In this document: positions 16,300-23,558 of the stretch, one piece after another
How positions within the stretch are numbered: the stretch's first letter is position 1
How the letters are laid out: every line of letters starts with the position of its first letter
Assembly (NCBI GenBank): GCA_964639965.1
Contig: CAZXGI010000039.1
Coordinates: 1 to 23,558, forward strand
Length of the DNA: 23,558 bases
Source: TMED23 sp964639965
GTDB taxonomy: Bacteria > Pseudomonadota > Alphaproteobacteria > Rhodospirillales > UBA2165
Direction: 5' to 3'
Program-made: the position numbers and the translations under genes
Notes under the pieces: model-generated
Database searches by the model: none
The model's input: only the letters and a program-made list of their open reading frames with translations
What the model was told of the DNA's origin: nothing

Positions 16300-17169
16300 C
16301 TAACTGCCCTCTGCACGTCTTTTTGCAATCAAAGCAGTTCTTTTTGCCAAGACACCGACAACATCTTTCCTAAATTCAATTGTTCCTCTTTTATCGTCAA
16401 TGGGTGAACACGAGGCTTGTACTGCAATACCTAATTCTTCTAATGCTGTATCGTCAACTTTTGTCCCAATTAAGGATTTAGCCGCTTTTTGATCTAGAAT
16501 GGGTGTTGGTGCAACGGCTCCCAGAGCTACACGTGCAGATTCACATATTCCTTTATTATCAAGAGTCAGATTAACGGCAACACCTACTACGGCGATATCC
16601 ATTTCTGTTCTGGGAGTGAACCGGAGATAAGCGTCACCTGAATTTGATGGGCGATTAGGAAGCTGAAAGGAAACTATTATTTCGCCTTTGGCTAGTGATG
16701 TTTTTCCCGGTCCCACAACGATTTCTTCAATGGGAATATCTCTATTTCCTTTGGGCCCTATAATATTAGCGATTGCAGCAGCTGCGATCATAGGGGGTAT
16801 AGAATCGGCAGCTGGTGATGCGTTACAAAGATTACCCCCGACTGAAGCTCTGCCTCGTACTTGAAGGGAGCCAATTAACTTTATGCCATCCATAACTCCC
16901 GGCCAAACCGCATTAAATTCTTTATTTTTCATCAGTTCCTTGCCACTGATAGCGGCTCCAAATCTAAAGCCGTCATCATTCTCATGAATTTGATTAAGTT
17001 CAGGGATATTTTTTATATCAACGATTAGTTCAGGTTCGATCATGTCTGAATGCATTTGCACAAGGATATCGGTACCGCCTGCTAAGACTTTCGCTATTTT
17101 CGAGTTTTCTGCCAATAGGCTAGTTGCAGTGTCGATTGATGTTGGTGCTTCATATCGTAATGCGGTCAT
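16300..17169 (-). CDS. Molybdenum hydroxylase, FAD-binding subunit
   Basis: This 289-residue subunit is of the CoxM/CutM type. The FAD pyrophosphate motifs are clear: LAGGTDILVQM at about 30-40 and RGRASVGGNLCNASPAADS at about 104-122. The C-terminal CO-dehydrogenase flavoprotein domain follows (ARVALGAVAPTPI onward). It takes electrons from the 2Fe-2S subunit and passes them to the final acceptor. It is first in the M-S-L gene order used by CO dehydrogenase-like and other three-subunit Mo hydroxylases. No strong Shine-Dalgarno is visible before the ATG. No XdhC- or CoxDEFG-like maturation gene is attached in this window. Confidence 0.92.
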   Translation of the reverse strand: MTALRYEAPTSIDTATSLLAENSKIAKVLAGGTDILVQMHSDMIEPELIVDIKNIPELNQIHENDDGFRFGAAISGKELMKNKEFNAVWPGVMDGIKLIGSLQVRGRASVGGNLCNASPAADSIPPMIAAAAIANIIGPKGNRDIPIEEIVVGPGKTSLAKGEIIVSFQLPNRPSNSGDAYLRFTPRTEMDIAVVGVAVNLTLDNKGICESARVALGAVAPTPILDQKAAKSLIGTKVDDTALEELGIAVQASCSPIDDKRGTIEFRKDVVGVLAKRTALIAKRRAEGS

Positions 17170-17200
17170 TATATTACCAATAGTTGATGGCCATGATGAA

Positions 17201-17230
17201 TGTATATTTATACCTATGATTTATTCTCAA
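17201..17230 (-). promoter_or_regulatory. Possible promoter of the Mo hydroxylase operon
   Basis: On the minus strand TTGAGA (17230-17225, five of six) is followed by 18 bases and TATACA (17206-17201, four of six). The match is moderate in an AT-rich spacer, so chance is a real alternative. Read-through from the upstream ASST-like gene is also possible. Confidence 0.3.
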
Positions 17231-17397
17231 CATAAGTACCGTTTTGGCAACAGATAACTTTTTGTAATTATCGTTGACCCATTTCCCAATTTTTTATTTA
17301 GGGTCATTCCTTTAAAAAAAATTTCTTCAGATGTAATAATTTTTTTCATGTTTTTAGACAATACATTTGATGGCACGCTTGTGAGGAAAATGCTTAG

Positions 17398-18621
17398 TTA
17401 TGCCAACTTGTTAGAAATTTTTGGAGGGAGATATTCCGGTCTAAATCCGTTCCAACCATTATCAGGTTTGGCTGAAGAGTCTTTCAGAACTGCGTGAAAT
17501 ACGCGTTCACCATCTGGCGTGACCTCAATCAATTCAATGTTGCCCACGCCCATCGGTGGCACTTCAACACGGTTGCCATCTAGGTCTTCACAAATTCCGG
17601 TACAAGCTATAAACCGGTTTCCGTTAGGCAGCTCACAAACACCGCTGACATAATGAGAGTAGGGGAGGTCGTTACCGCCATATCGCCAGGTTTCATTTGC
17701 GATCATTAATTTCGGATCAATCGAGTAGCTCAGGGCGAATGATTGTCGTTTTTCAATTGGCTGTTCTGGATTAGGCGGGACAGCACTTGCCGTGCCATTG
17801 TCAAAGAGCATTAGATCACCTTTGGATGTGAAGCTGAGATCGTGCTGGTGATAAAACGGCCTCCCTCCCTTTATGGTAAGGACTTTGTTGAACCACCGTC
17901 CTTCCCAGCCGGAGGGATCTCCTAGAATCCAATTTAATTCGCCGTTTTCGGACAGCTTAACCACACAGTCTTGATGCCGTAAAGACAACAAAAAACCCCC
18001 ATCTGTTGGATCTTGAATGATACAATTTCCGTGAGTCCAATCCTTAGTGTTAGGCCATCCCTGGATTGCCCAATAGGGAGCTTTAGCACCATGGCAGAAT
18101 CTTTTTGGGTCTAGTATTTCTGCTAGTGAGATCTCAGTAACAATTAGCCCAGCACGATTAAAAACAACCACTGTGTCGGCCATGTAATGAGTCCAATTTG
18201 TATCTGGGGTGTTCATTTCGTGATGTTGGATGGAAAGTGACATAATATTGCCGTCTAATGTTTCACCAAGAACGTGGTGTAATTTCGATATCTCTAGGGG
18301 GGTGCCATCTAAACCTTCTGGAAAAAGGTTACGGCAATACCACTGATGAATTATTTCTCCTTTGAGGTTTATTTCAAGGGCTCGACCGTCAGTCGCCATT
18401 AATAATAAGGTCTCCTGTTTTGATAGTCGGCAATCCATTAAACAAAAATTGAATTCCTTATGCCAAAAGATTCCTCCATCGCGCCCAATTGCGATCGCAG
18501 CTTCAAATTCACTCGTTTTCCGGATGGCACGGGTACAACGGCCTACTGTTAATAAGACAGCGCCGTCACCTCGTTTTTCTTTCTTACATAGTTTGATTGT
18601 ATAGTCTGGACTAAAGTTCAT
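17398..18621 (-). CDS. Arylsulfotransferase (ASST)-like beta-propeller protein 2
   Basis: This 407-residue protein is closer to classical ASST than its relative at 8500-9570. DWTHGN (His187), SLRHQDCVVKL, ELNWILGDPSGW, FYHQHD (His258/260), LMLFDNG and ETWRYGG follow in the same order as the text I remember from the E. coli enzyme (DWAHVNS, SSRHQ, WILAP, QHT, VFDNGD, VWEYG). That gives counterparts for His252 and His356, but the region of the sulfated His436 reads ACTGICEDLDGN with no His. There is no signal peptide; the protein opens MNFSPDYTIKLCKKEKRGDG, and cysteines are frequent, which fits a cytoplasmic location. It lies 228 bases upstream of the Mo hydroxylase operon on the same strand. 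It may be a sulfotransferase or a propeller with another role. Confidence 0.72.
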   Translation of the reverse strand: MNFSPDYTIKLCKKEKRGDGAVLLTVGRCTRAIRKTSEFEAAIAIGRDGGIFWHKEFNFCLMDCRLSKQETLLLMATDGRALEINLKGEIIHQWYCRNLFPEGLDGTPLEISKLHHVLGETLDGNIMSLSIQHHEMNTPDTNWTHYMADTVVVFNRAGLIVTEISLAEILDPKRFCHGAKAPYWAIQGWPNTKDWTHGNCIIQDPTDGGFLLSLRHQDCVVKLSENGELNWILGDPSGWEGRWFNKVLTIKGGRPFYHQHDLSFTSKGDLMLFDNGTASAVPPNPEQPIEKRQSFALSYSIDPKLMIANETWRYGGNDLPYSHYVSGVCELPNGNRFIACTGICEDLDGNRVEVPPMGVGNIELIEVTPDGERVFHAVLKDSSAKPDNGWNGFRPEYLPPKISNKLA

Positions 18622-18907
18622 CGAGTTTTCTCCAGATTATTTGGCTAGTATTTCAATTAAAGATTATATTTCTTGGCTAATCTCCGCTAAGAAGTCCTTC
18701 ACCTATATCTTATAACATATCAGATTCAAACTAGCATCAATGGGCCATGTTTCAGCTGTCATGAAATACTTTGCTCTGATCCTGAATACACGCCTTGATA
18801 ATATAGCAAATGCTTCAAATAGGAATTTACAAATTGTAGTTATTTTTGTTTTACAGCAAAAATTTAGGTGCTAATTTACGTTATTATTCAGCTTGGGAGA
18901 ATTGTAA

Positions 18908-19372
18908 ATGCCTACTATAAAACAAAAGACAGTTGTAGATATGAAAGTAAACGCCTTGGCTCAAAGCCATGCTCGGACACGCGTTAATGTTCGGGATCTT
19001 GAGGTTATAGTCGACGAGCCTGAAGCCCGTGGCGGAACAAACTTGGGTGTAACGCCCACTGAAACTATAGCCGTTGCGCTAGCAGGCTGTTTAAATGTAG
19101 TAGGACACAGGTGTGCCGAAAAAGTAGGGGTAAAAATTCTTAACCTTGAAATTGATATCAATGCTAAATTTGATAGGCGGGGTGTAACCTTTGAAGAAGA
19201 AGGTGTGATGCCTTTCCCTGAAATTGAAGTAAATTTGGAACTCACTACCGAAGACAATGACGAGGAAATTGAAAATATGAAAGATTTGCTCTTCAAGCAT
19301 TGTCCAATTTCGACTTTGCTGAGGCAGGCGGGTACCAAGTTAACTGAGAATTGGAAAATAATAAGGCCTTAA
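18908..19372 (+). CDS. OsmC-like protein
   Basis: This 154-residue protein has the OsmC/YhfA-type peroxide-reductase fold. LGVTPTETIAVALAGCLNVVGHRCA places one conserved Cys at 61, and KHCPISTLL places the second at 132. These are the thiol pair that reduces hydroperoxides in OsmC/Ohr proteins. RGGTNLGVTPTE is the usual substrate-pocket loop of the broader, less characterised OsmC group. A GGGAGAAT ribosome site precedes the ATG by about 7 bases. It is first in a plus-strand series with the aminotransferase and sulfatase, but a 136-base gap follows. A role in thiol or peroxide chemistry is expected; the exact substrate is unknown. Confidence 0.85.
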   Translation: MPTIKQKTVVDMKVNALAQSHARTRVNVRDLEVIVDEPEARGGTNLGVTPTETIAVALAGCLNVVGHRCAEKVGVKILNLEIDINAKFDRRGVTFEEEGVMPFPEIEVNLELTTEDNDEEIENMKDLLFKHCPISTLLRQAGTKLTENWKIIRP

Positions 19373-19494
19373 ACAAATATTTTCTTAAAATTCAAGTATG
19401 ATCATTTTTCATTTCTGAAAATTTTGCCTAATAACTCAAAATTTGACAGGTATGCTCAAATCCTAGATTATAATTCATTCCTTATTTGAGGTGT

Positions 19495-19500
19495 GGGAGG
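19495..19500 (+). promoter_or_regulatory. Shine-Dalgarno favouring a TTG start for the aminotransferase
   Basis: GGGAGG lies 8 bases before an in-frame TTG at 19509. The other in-frame options are GTG at 19491, with no upstream site, and ATG at 19536, with AAGG only 3 bases away. The best spacing supports the TTG. Confidence 0.4.
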
Positions 19501-19508
19501 TTGGTTCA

Positions 19509-20888
19509 TTGGAAGAAAGTTACCGCGCAAGGTCTATGGATGCTAATTTAGTGATTGAAGACAATGCCCGCTATGTTTGGCATCCTATGGTAGATCCGAA
19601 AATGTCCGCTAAGAACCCGCCAATGATAGTTTGTGAAAGTGACGGCGTTAATATTTTCGACATTAATGGTAATAAATACTTAGATTGCACAGCTAGCCTA
19701 TGGAACGTGAATGTCGGACACAATCGTCCTGAAATAAAAAAAGCAATCGTCGATCAATTAGACAAACTCCCATATTATAATACCTTCGGCAATGCTTCCA
19801 ATCCACCTTCGATCGCATTGTCTTCTCTCCTAATTAAGATGCTGGAGCCGGAAGGCATGGCGAAGGTTTTGTTTTCGTCCGGTGGTTCGGATGCCATTGA
19901 AGGTGCCCTTAAAATTGCCAGACAATTTTGGAAACTTTCCAACAAGCCTGAAAAAACAAAATATTTTTCATTAAAACACGCATATCACGGCGTCCATTTT
20001 GGAGGAATGTCCGTTAGTGGAGGAATCCCCTGGCGCAGGGCTTATGAACCTTTGTTGCCGGGTTGCTTTCAAATTGACAGTCCTTACCTTTATCGCAATG
20101 CCTGGACCGATGATCACGAGGAGCTGGGTGAAATTTGTGCAGGTATTCTGGCAAGAGAAATAGAGCATCAGGGTCCCGATACCGTGGCGGCCTTTATTGC
20201 TGAGCCCGTTCAAGGAGCTGGCGGTATGATCGTTCCTCCTGCGAACTTCTGGCCTAGGGTGCGAGAGGTTTGCGACAAATATGATGTATTGCTGATTGCG
20301 GATGAGGTTGTGACCGGATTCGGGCGAACAGGAACTATGTTTGGTAGTCGGCACTGGGGCGTTAAACCCGACATAATGTGCGTCGCAAAAGGCATAAATT
20401 CAGGTTATATCCCCTTGGGCGCAACGATTGTTAATGAACGCATTGAAGCCGCTTGGTCAAAGGATGATCCTATGGCACCAATCATGCATGGTTATACTTA
20501 TTCTGGTCACCCTTTGGCCTGTGCAGCAGCGCTTGCAAACCTCGATATTGTTATGGATGAAAATCTCGCTGCTAATGCAGGAAAAATCGGTGATTATTTT
20601 ATTGAGCGGCTTAATGAAGTTAAACAATATCCCACGGTCGGCGACGTTAGAGGTGTTGGCCTAATGTTGGCCATTGAGTTTGTCAAGGATAGGGATACAA
20701 AAGAACCTATTCCGCCATTTGATCCATACTTTATGGCTATCCAGAAAATCTGCCAGGAAAATGGAGTATGGGTTCGAATTCAGGCGAATAAGCTCATCTT
20801 CTCCCCACCATTAATATTTGAAAAACAGCATGTTGATCAGGCTATTGAAGTTGTAATACAGGCGCTTTCTGTTGTTGCCTATAAATAG
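19509..20888 (+). CDS. Class III pyridoxal-phosphate aminotransferase (omega-aminotransferase)
   Basis: This is a 459-residue fold-type I aminotransferase of class III, which moves an amino group from an omega-amino compound to pyruvate or another keto acid. With this start, the PLP-binding ADEVVTGFGRTG has Asp265 and the Schiff-base Lys294 is in CVAKGINSGYIPLGA. SSGGSDAIEGALK forms the phosphate-binding region. YVWHPM near the start and SLWNVNVGH resemble taurine:pyruvate and beta-alanine:pyruvate enzymes, but I cannot choose the donor. The start is uncertain: TTG 19509 has the best ribosome site, while GTG 19491 and ATG 19536 are alternatives; the conserved part begins after the ATG. The sulfatase gene follows after 21 bases, so the two are probably one transcript. 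Confidence 0.88.
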   Translation: MEESYRARSMDANLVIEDNARYVWHPMVDPKMSAKNPPMIVCESDGVNIFDINGNKYLDCTASLWNVNVGHNRPEIKKAIVDQLDKLPYYNTFGNASNPPSIALSSLLIKMLEPEGMAKVLFSSGGSDAIEGALKIARQFWKLSNKPEKTKYFSLKHAYHGVHFGGMSVSGGIPWRRAYEPLLPGCFQIDSPYLYRNAWTDDHEELGEICAGILAREIEHQGPDTVAAFIAEPVQGAGGMIVPPANFWPRVREVCDKYDVLLIADEVVTGFGRTGTMFGSRHWGVKPDIMCVAKGINSGYIPLGATIVNERIEAAWSKDDPMAPIMHGYTYSGHPLACAAALANLDIVMDENLAANAGKIGDYFIERLNEVKQYPTVGDVRGVGLMLAIEFVKDRDTKEPIPPFDPYFMAIQKICQENGVWVRIQANKLIFSPPLIFEKQHVDQAIEVVIQALSVVAYK

Positions 20889-20909
20889 TTTCCGCCAAGG
20901 TTAAGTATT

Positions 20910-22382
20910 ATGGAAAATCCTCCCAACATTATTTTTATAATGACCGATAACGAATCGGCAGACACTTTAGGGTGTTATGGCAATGAGGAAATGTATTCGC
21001 CTAATTTGGACCGTTTGGCGGCTGAGGGAATGAGGTTCAACAACGCGTTTTGCCCCAATGCAATGTGTTCGCCGGGAAGAGCTTCTGCGTTAACTGGGCT
21101 CTTACCTTGTCAGCATGGAGTTCATACTTGGCTTGATGATCGGCTTGTCGATAAATGGCCAAAAAATTGGAACGCCTTAGAAGAGATCACGACACTACCC
21201 GAAATTCTTGGTAGCAATGGTTACGACACGGCTATGATTGGAAAGTACCATTTAGGAGTACCATTTGAGGCACAAAATGGTTTCGATCACTGGGTGACGT
21301 TCGCTCGGGGCCATACAATCAGCTTTTACGGTAATACCATGGTAGAAAATGGAGCGACCTTTACTTGTGATGACCATTCTGTAGACTTTTTCACCGGCAA
21401 GGCAGTTGATTATATTAATAACCGCGCCGGTATGGATAAGCCATTTTTCCTATATGTTCCTTACAATGGCCCCTATGGTCATTGGCCAGCAATTAAGGGT
21501 CCGCCGGACAATAGATTTGCGCATATCTATGCCAATATGCCTATGAATTCAGTGCCCCGGGAAGGGCTTAGCGCATCTACGGTCGAAATCTATGATTTGC
21601 AAAAAGATTTGAGCGGTCCAGGAGGACCTGATTTTTCAAGCCTTTTGAGGATCCCTAATGATTTGGATTCGCTCCGGAATTATTACTCCCAAATGAGCAT
21701 TGTCGATGATGGAGTTGGCCAGATTTTGCAAGCTCTTGACAATAGCGGGCAGGATAAAGATACCGTAGTTATATTTACTGCCGATCATGGTTTTTCCCTA
21801 GGACATAGAGGTTTTTGGGGACATGGTCAGGCGACGTGGCCATCGAACCTGCATCGTGTTGCATATAACATTCCAATGCTTGTACGCCATCCAGGCGGTA
21901 TCAACAGCAATCAAGTTTCGGATATGCATCTTAGTGGCGTAGATTTGTTCTTAACTATTTTAGAATATGCCGGTTTGGATGATATGAGAAATGTTCCGGG
22001 GATCCCTTCGCGCAGTTTTGTTTCATTATTGCAGGGGGAGCAAAAAGACTGGGAGGATGTCGTTTATTTTGAACAGGAGGAAAGCAGAGGTATTCGGACA
22101 AAAGACTGGCTGTTTATGAAACGTTTTAAAGACAGCAAAACTTACCCTTTGGAAGATGAATTGTATTTTGTCAAAGATGATCCAGAGGAACGCAAAAATC
22201 TTTCCAATGATCCTGAGTTTACTTCGATTATGGGAGAATTATCCGGAAAGGTAGAAACTTGTTTTTCTAAATACGCGGATCCTAAGTTTGATTTATGGCG
22301 AGGAGGTACAGTAAAATCAAACACTTCCAGACCTTGGCTCTGGAAAGACGCCTGGGGTGAAAATTGGGCGCCCATTACTTAG
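20910..22382 (+). CDS. S1-family sulfatase (formylglycine-dependent)
   Basis: This 490-residue type I sulfatase hydrolyses sulfate esters. The formylglycine motif C-x-P-x-R is Cys53-Ser-Pro-Gly-Arg57, followed by ASALTG. Metal ligands are Asp13 (MTDN), Asp292 and His293 (TADHG); Asn14 replaces the second Asp of many relatives. GKYHLG gives Lys112 and His114, and HWP gives His181. The C-terminal subdomain (ELYFVKDDPEERKNL) is usual for the family. No signal peptide is seen, so it acts in the cytoplasm on an imported ester. Phosphonate monoester hydrolases share this fold, so a phosphoester substrate is not excluded. It sits 21 bases after the aminotransferase and upstream of the TRAP permease. 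A formylglycine-generating enzyme must be encoded elsewhere. Confidence 0.9.
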   Translation: MENPPNIIFIMTDNESADTLGCYGNEEMYSPNLDRLAAEGMRFNNAFCPNAMCSPGRASALTGLLPCQHGVHTWLDDRLVDKWPKNWNALEEITTLPEILGSNGYDTAMIGKYHLGVPFEAQNGFDHWVTFARGHTISFYGNTMVENGATFTCDDHSVDFFTGKAVDYINNRAGMDKPFFLYVPYNGPYGHWPAIKGPPDNRFAHIYANMPMNSVPREGLSASTVEIYDLQKDLSGPGGPDFSSLLRIPNDLDSLRNYYSQMSIVDDGVGQILQALDNSGQDKDTVVIFTADHGFSLGHRGFWGHGQATWPSNLHRVAYNIPMLVRHPGGINSNQVSDMHLSGVDLFLTILEYAGLDDMRNVPGIPSRSFVSLLQGEQKDWEDVVYFEQEESRGIRTKDWLFMKRFKDSKTYPLEDELYFVKDDPEERKNLSNDPEFTSIMGELSGKVETCFSKYADPKFDLWRGGTVKSNTSRPWLWKDAWGENWAPIT

Positions 22383-22587
22383 CGAAATTACAATGCCTAA
22401 AGAAAAGGTTTGGCAGATGAGTTTATGTAACTTATGGATATCTTGAAATTTTTAATTTTCGCTTGAATATTCAAATTTAAAAGGTCTGATGACAATTTTA
22501 TCCTAAGGAATTTAGTCGTAATAGTCGTTTGGGTCATCATCGTTCTTTGGCTCTTTAAATTGCAAACGTTGAAGGATTGGAGATTCT

Positions 22588-23558
22588 ATGAATGAACTGC
22601 CTCAACCTGGTAAGCCAGCAGTAGCAGAAAAAATTGCAACTGTTCTTGCTTTTTTATTAGTTGTGGTAGGCATGGTTCATACGTTGCCCACGTTGCCTGG
22701 TCTTGACCAATGGGCGAGAGAGTTTGTCGACTATCCTGCTCTTGCTATCCGCCGTTTTCCGTTTGAGTATCTTAATCCTTTTGTTTTTGCCCTGATGATG
22801 ACCGTAGTTGTTTTTAAGCATTCTTTTTATCGAGCGTTTAAAGACAAGGGGTCGTTGACGGCGGGGTTTAGCCTTGCTGCAGATGTTATTTTTATCGTTA
22901 TGGTATATGCCGTAGCTTGGACGTATTTAATGGAGATTGAAGCTGTCTGTATTATTGATCGTATTACAGGTGAGAGGGCTGAACTAATTGCCAAAGCATT
23001 ACTAGCCGAAAAAGAATATGCTGAATCAATGGGGTTGCCCATCCCGACAACCGTAGATGACCCAAGTTGCATAAATAACGCGGGCCTATGGCTTTTTACT
23101 ATCGTAGGTTTTGGAGTACTCGTATTCCTTGGTTATAACATTAAAGTTTGGGGTTTCCCTCTAGTCATGGTTTCGCTGTCCGTGGCTATTTATACTATCG
23201 CTACTGTGTTTATTTGGTACTTTCATGGCCCCGATGATATTTCAAAATATTGGGTAACGAAACTTGGTGGTGAACCTCGTCAACTGACTGATGGCGTCGC
23301 AAACGTGCGTGATATACTGACCAATGGGTCGGCAGGACTCTTGGGCCGTTTTATCAGCATCACGATGGATATAATATTTCCTTATGTGATCCTTGGATCA
23401 TTGTTTGGGGCATCTGCTGGCGGACGCTCTTTGATCAAGCTGGCGTTCTTGTTAACACGCAAACTACGGGGTGGACCTGCCCATGCTGCCATTGTCAGCT
23501 CTGCTATGTTTGGCACTATATCTGGAGGGCCTGTTGTTAACGTCCTTTCTACCGGCGT
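22588..23558 (+). CDS. Fused TRAP transporter permease (DctQM-type), partial
   Basis: The frame starts at the ATG at 22588 (GGAG 5 bases upstream) and runs off the window after 323 codons. Hydrophobic helices lie at about 15-35, 62-78, 95-115, 166-183, 190-212 and 255-275. The text GGPAHAAIVSSAMFGTISGGP near the end, preceded by GSLFGASAGGRSLIKLAFLL, is the start of the large DctM-type domain in fused TRAP permeases. These Na+-driven importers take up organic acids and other small molecules with a periplasmic binding protein, usually TAXI-type for the fused class. The binding-protein gene is not in the window and may follow. It is 205 bases after the sulfatase on the same strand and may bring in that enzyme's substrate (inference). 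A polar loop with two Cys (121 and 161) is notable. Confidence 0.85.
   Translation, partial: MNELPQPGKPAVAEKIATVLAFLLVVVGMVHTLPTLPGLDQWAREFVDYPALAIRRFPFEYLNPFVFALMMTVVVFKHSFYRAFKDKGSLTAGFSLAADVIFIVMVYAVAWTYLMEIEAVCIIDRITGERAELIAKALLAEKEYAESMGLPIPTTVDDPSCINNAGLWLFTIVGFGVLVFLGYNIKVWGFPLVMVSLSVAIYTIATVFIWYFHGPDDISKYWVTKLGGEPRQLTDGVANVRDILTNGSAGLLGRFISITMDIIFPYVILGSLFGASAGGRSLIKLAFLLTRKLRGGPAHAAIVSSAMFGTISGGPVVNVLSTG

Noticed and set aside
4398..17169. A complete nicotinate degradation pathway (Mo hydroxylase plus NicC-like enzyme)
   Set aside because: The two parts are about 8 kb apart, NicC active-site His residues are changed, and no nicX, nicD, nicE or nicF counterparts are seen.
13484..17169. 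Aerobic carbon monoxide dehydrogenase
   Set aside because: The M-S-L order fits, but the large subunit lacks the VAYRCSFR-type active-site loop and no cox accessory genes follow.
18961..19338. 125-codon minus-strand frame inside the OsmC-like gene
   Set aside because: It is antisense to a clear OsmC protein, and its Ser-rich translation is typical of a shadow frame.
19509..20888. Taurine:pyruvate aminotransferase with a taurine TRAP system
   Set aside because: The YVWHPM start is suggestive, but no sulfoacetaldehyde acetyltransferase or phosphate acetyltransferase is present, so the specific call is not justified.
1..23558. Mobile element, prophage, CRISPR or defence system
   Set aside because: No transposase, integrase, long terminal repeats, tRNA-end duplication, regularly spaced repeats or nuclease/effector genes were seen on either strand.

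Overview
The window looks like a stretch of chromosome from a free-living, probably alphaproteobacterial, heterotroph. The assignment rests on a Zur-type regulator, a COG1033-type RND exporter, a fused TRAP permease and many small-molecule oxidation genes. Base composition looks moderately AT-rich with AT-rich spacers. No tRNA, rRNA, CRISPR, insertion sequence, integrase or phage gene was seen. Species and habitat cannot be fixed from the sequence alone.

Layout. (1) 1-430: 5' part of a minus-strand zur-like gene, preceded by a promoter whose spacer and -10 box lie inside a 28-base near-perfect palindrome (a likely Zur operator). (2) 431-4334: a lipoprotein dienelactone-hydrolase-like enzyme (minus) and a large RND/MMPL exporter (plus). 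(3) 4398-7079: a NicC-like FAD aromatic hydroxylase followed by a CHMI-type tautomerase (plus), converging on a phytanoyl-CoA-dioxygenase-like enzyme (minus). (4) 7329-11636: a secreted six-cysteine beta-trefoil protein, an ABM-domain protein, a first arylsulfotransferase-like propeller, a MetE-barrel protein and a beta-class GST. (5) 11723-13396: a tight minus-strand three-gene unit of a secreted 111-aa protein, a 47-aa two-helix membrane protein and a Bcr/CflA-type MFS pump. (6) 13484-17169: FAD, 2Fe-2S and Mo subunits of a molybdenum hydroxylase, with a second arylsulfotransferase-like propeller upstream on the same strand (17398-18621). (7) 18908-23558: OsmC-like protein, class III aminotransferase, S1 sulfatase and the start of a fused TRAP permease, all plus strand.

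How the genes may work together. Most encoded enzymes oxidise, isomerise, conjugate or transaminate small organic molecules. The sulfur-ester theme (two arylsulfotransferase-like propellers and one sulfatase, none with an evident signal peptide) beside an aminotransferase, a Mo hydroxylase and a TRAP importer suggests an accessory catabolic island for an imported sulfated and/or nitrogen-containing, perhaps aromatic, compound. This is inference: no complete known pathway is present, and the genes form several transcription units rather than one operon. The best leads for new biology are the intracellular arylsulfotransferase-like pair, the exporter unit with its overlapping 47-aa membrane protein, and the unassigned substrates of the Mo hydroxylase and of the NicC-like/tautomerase pair.
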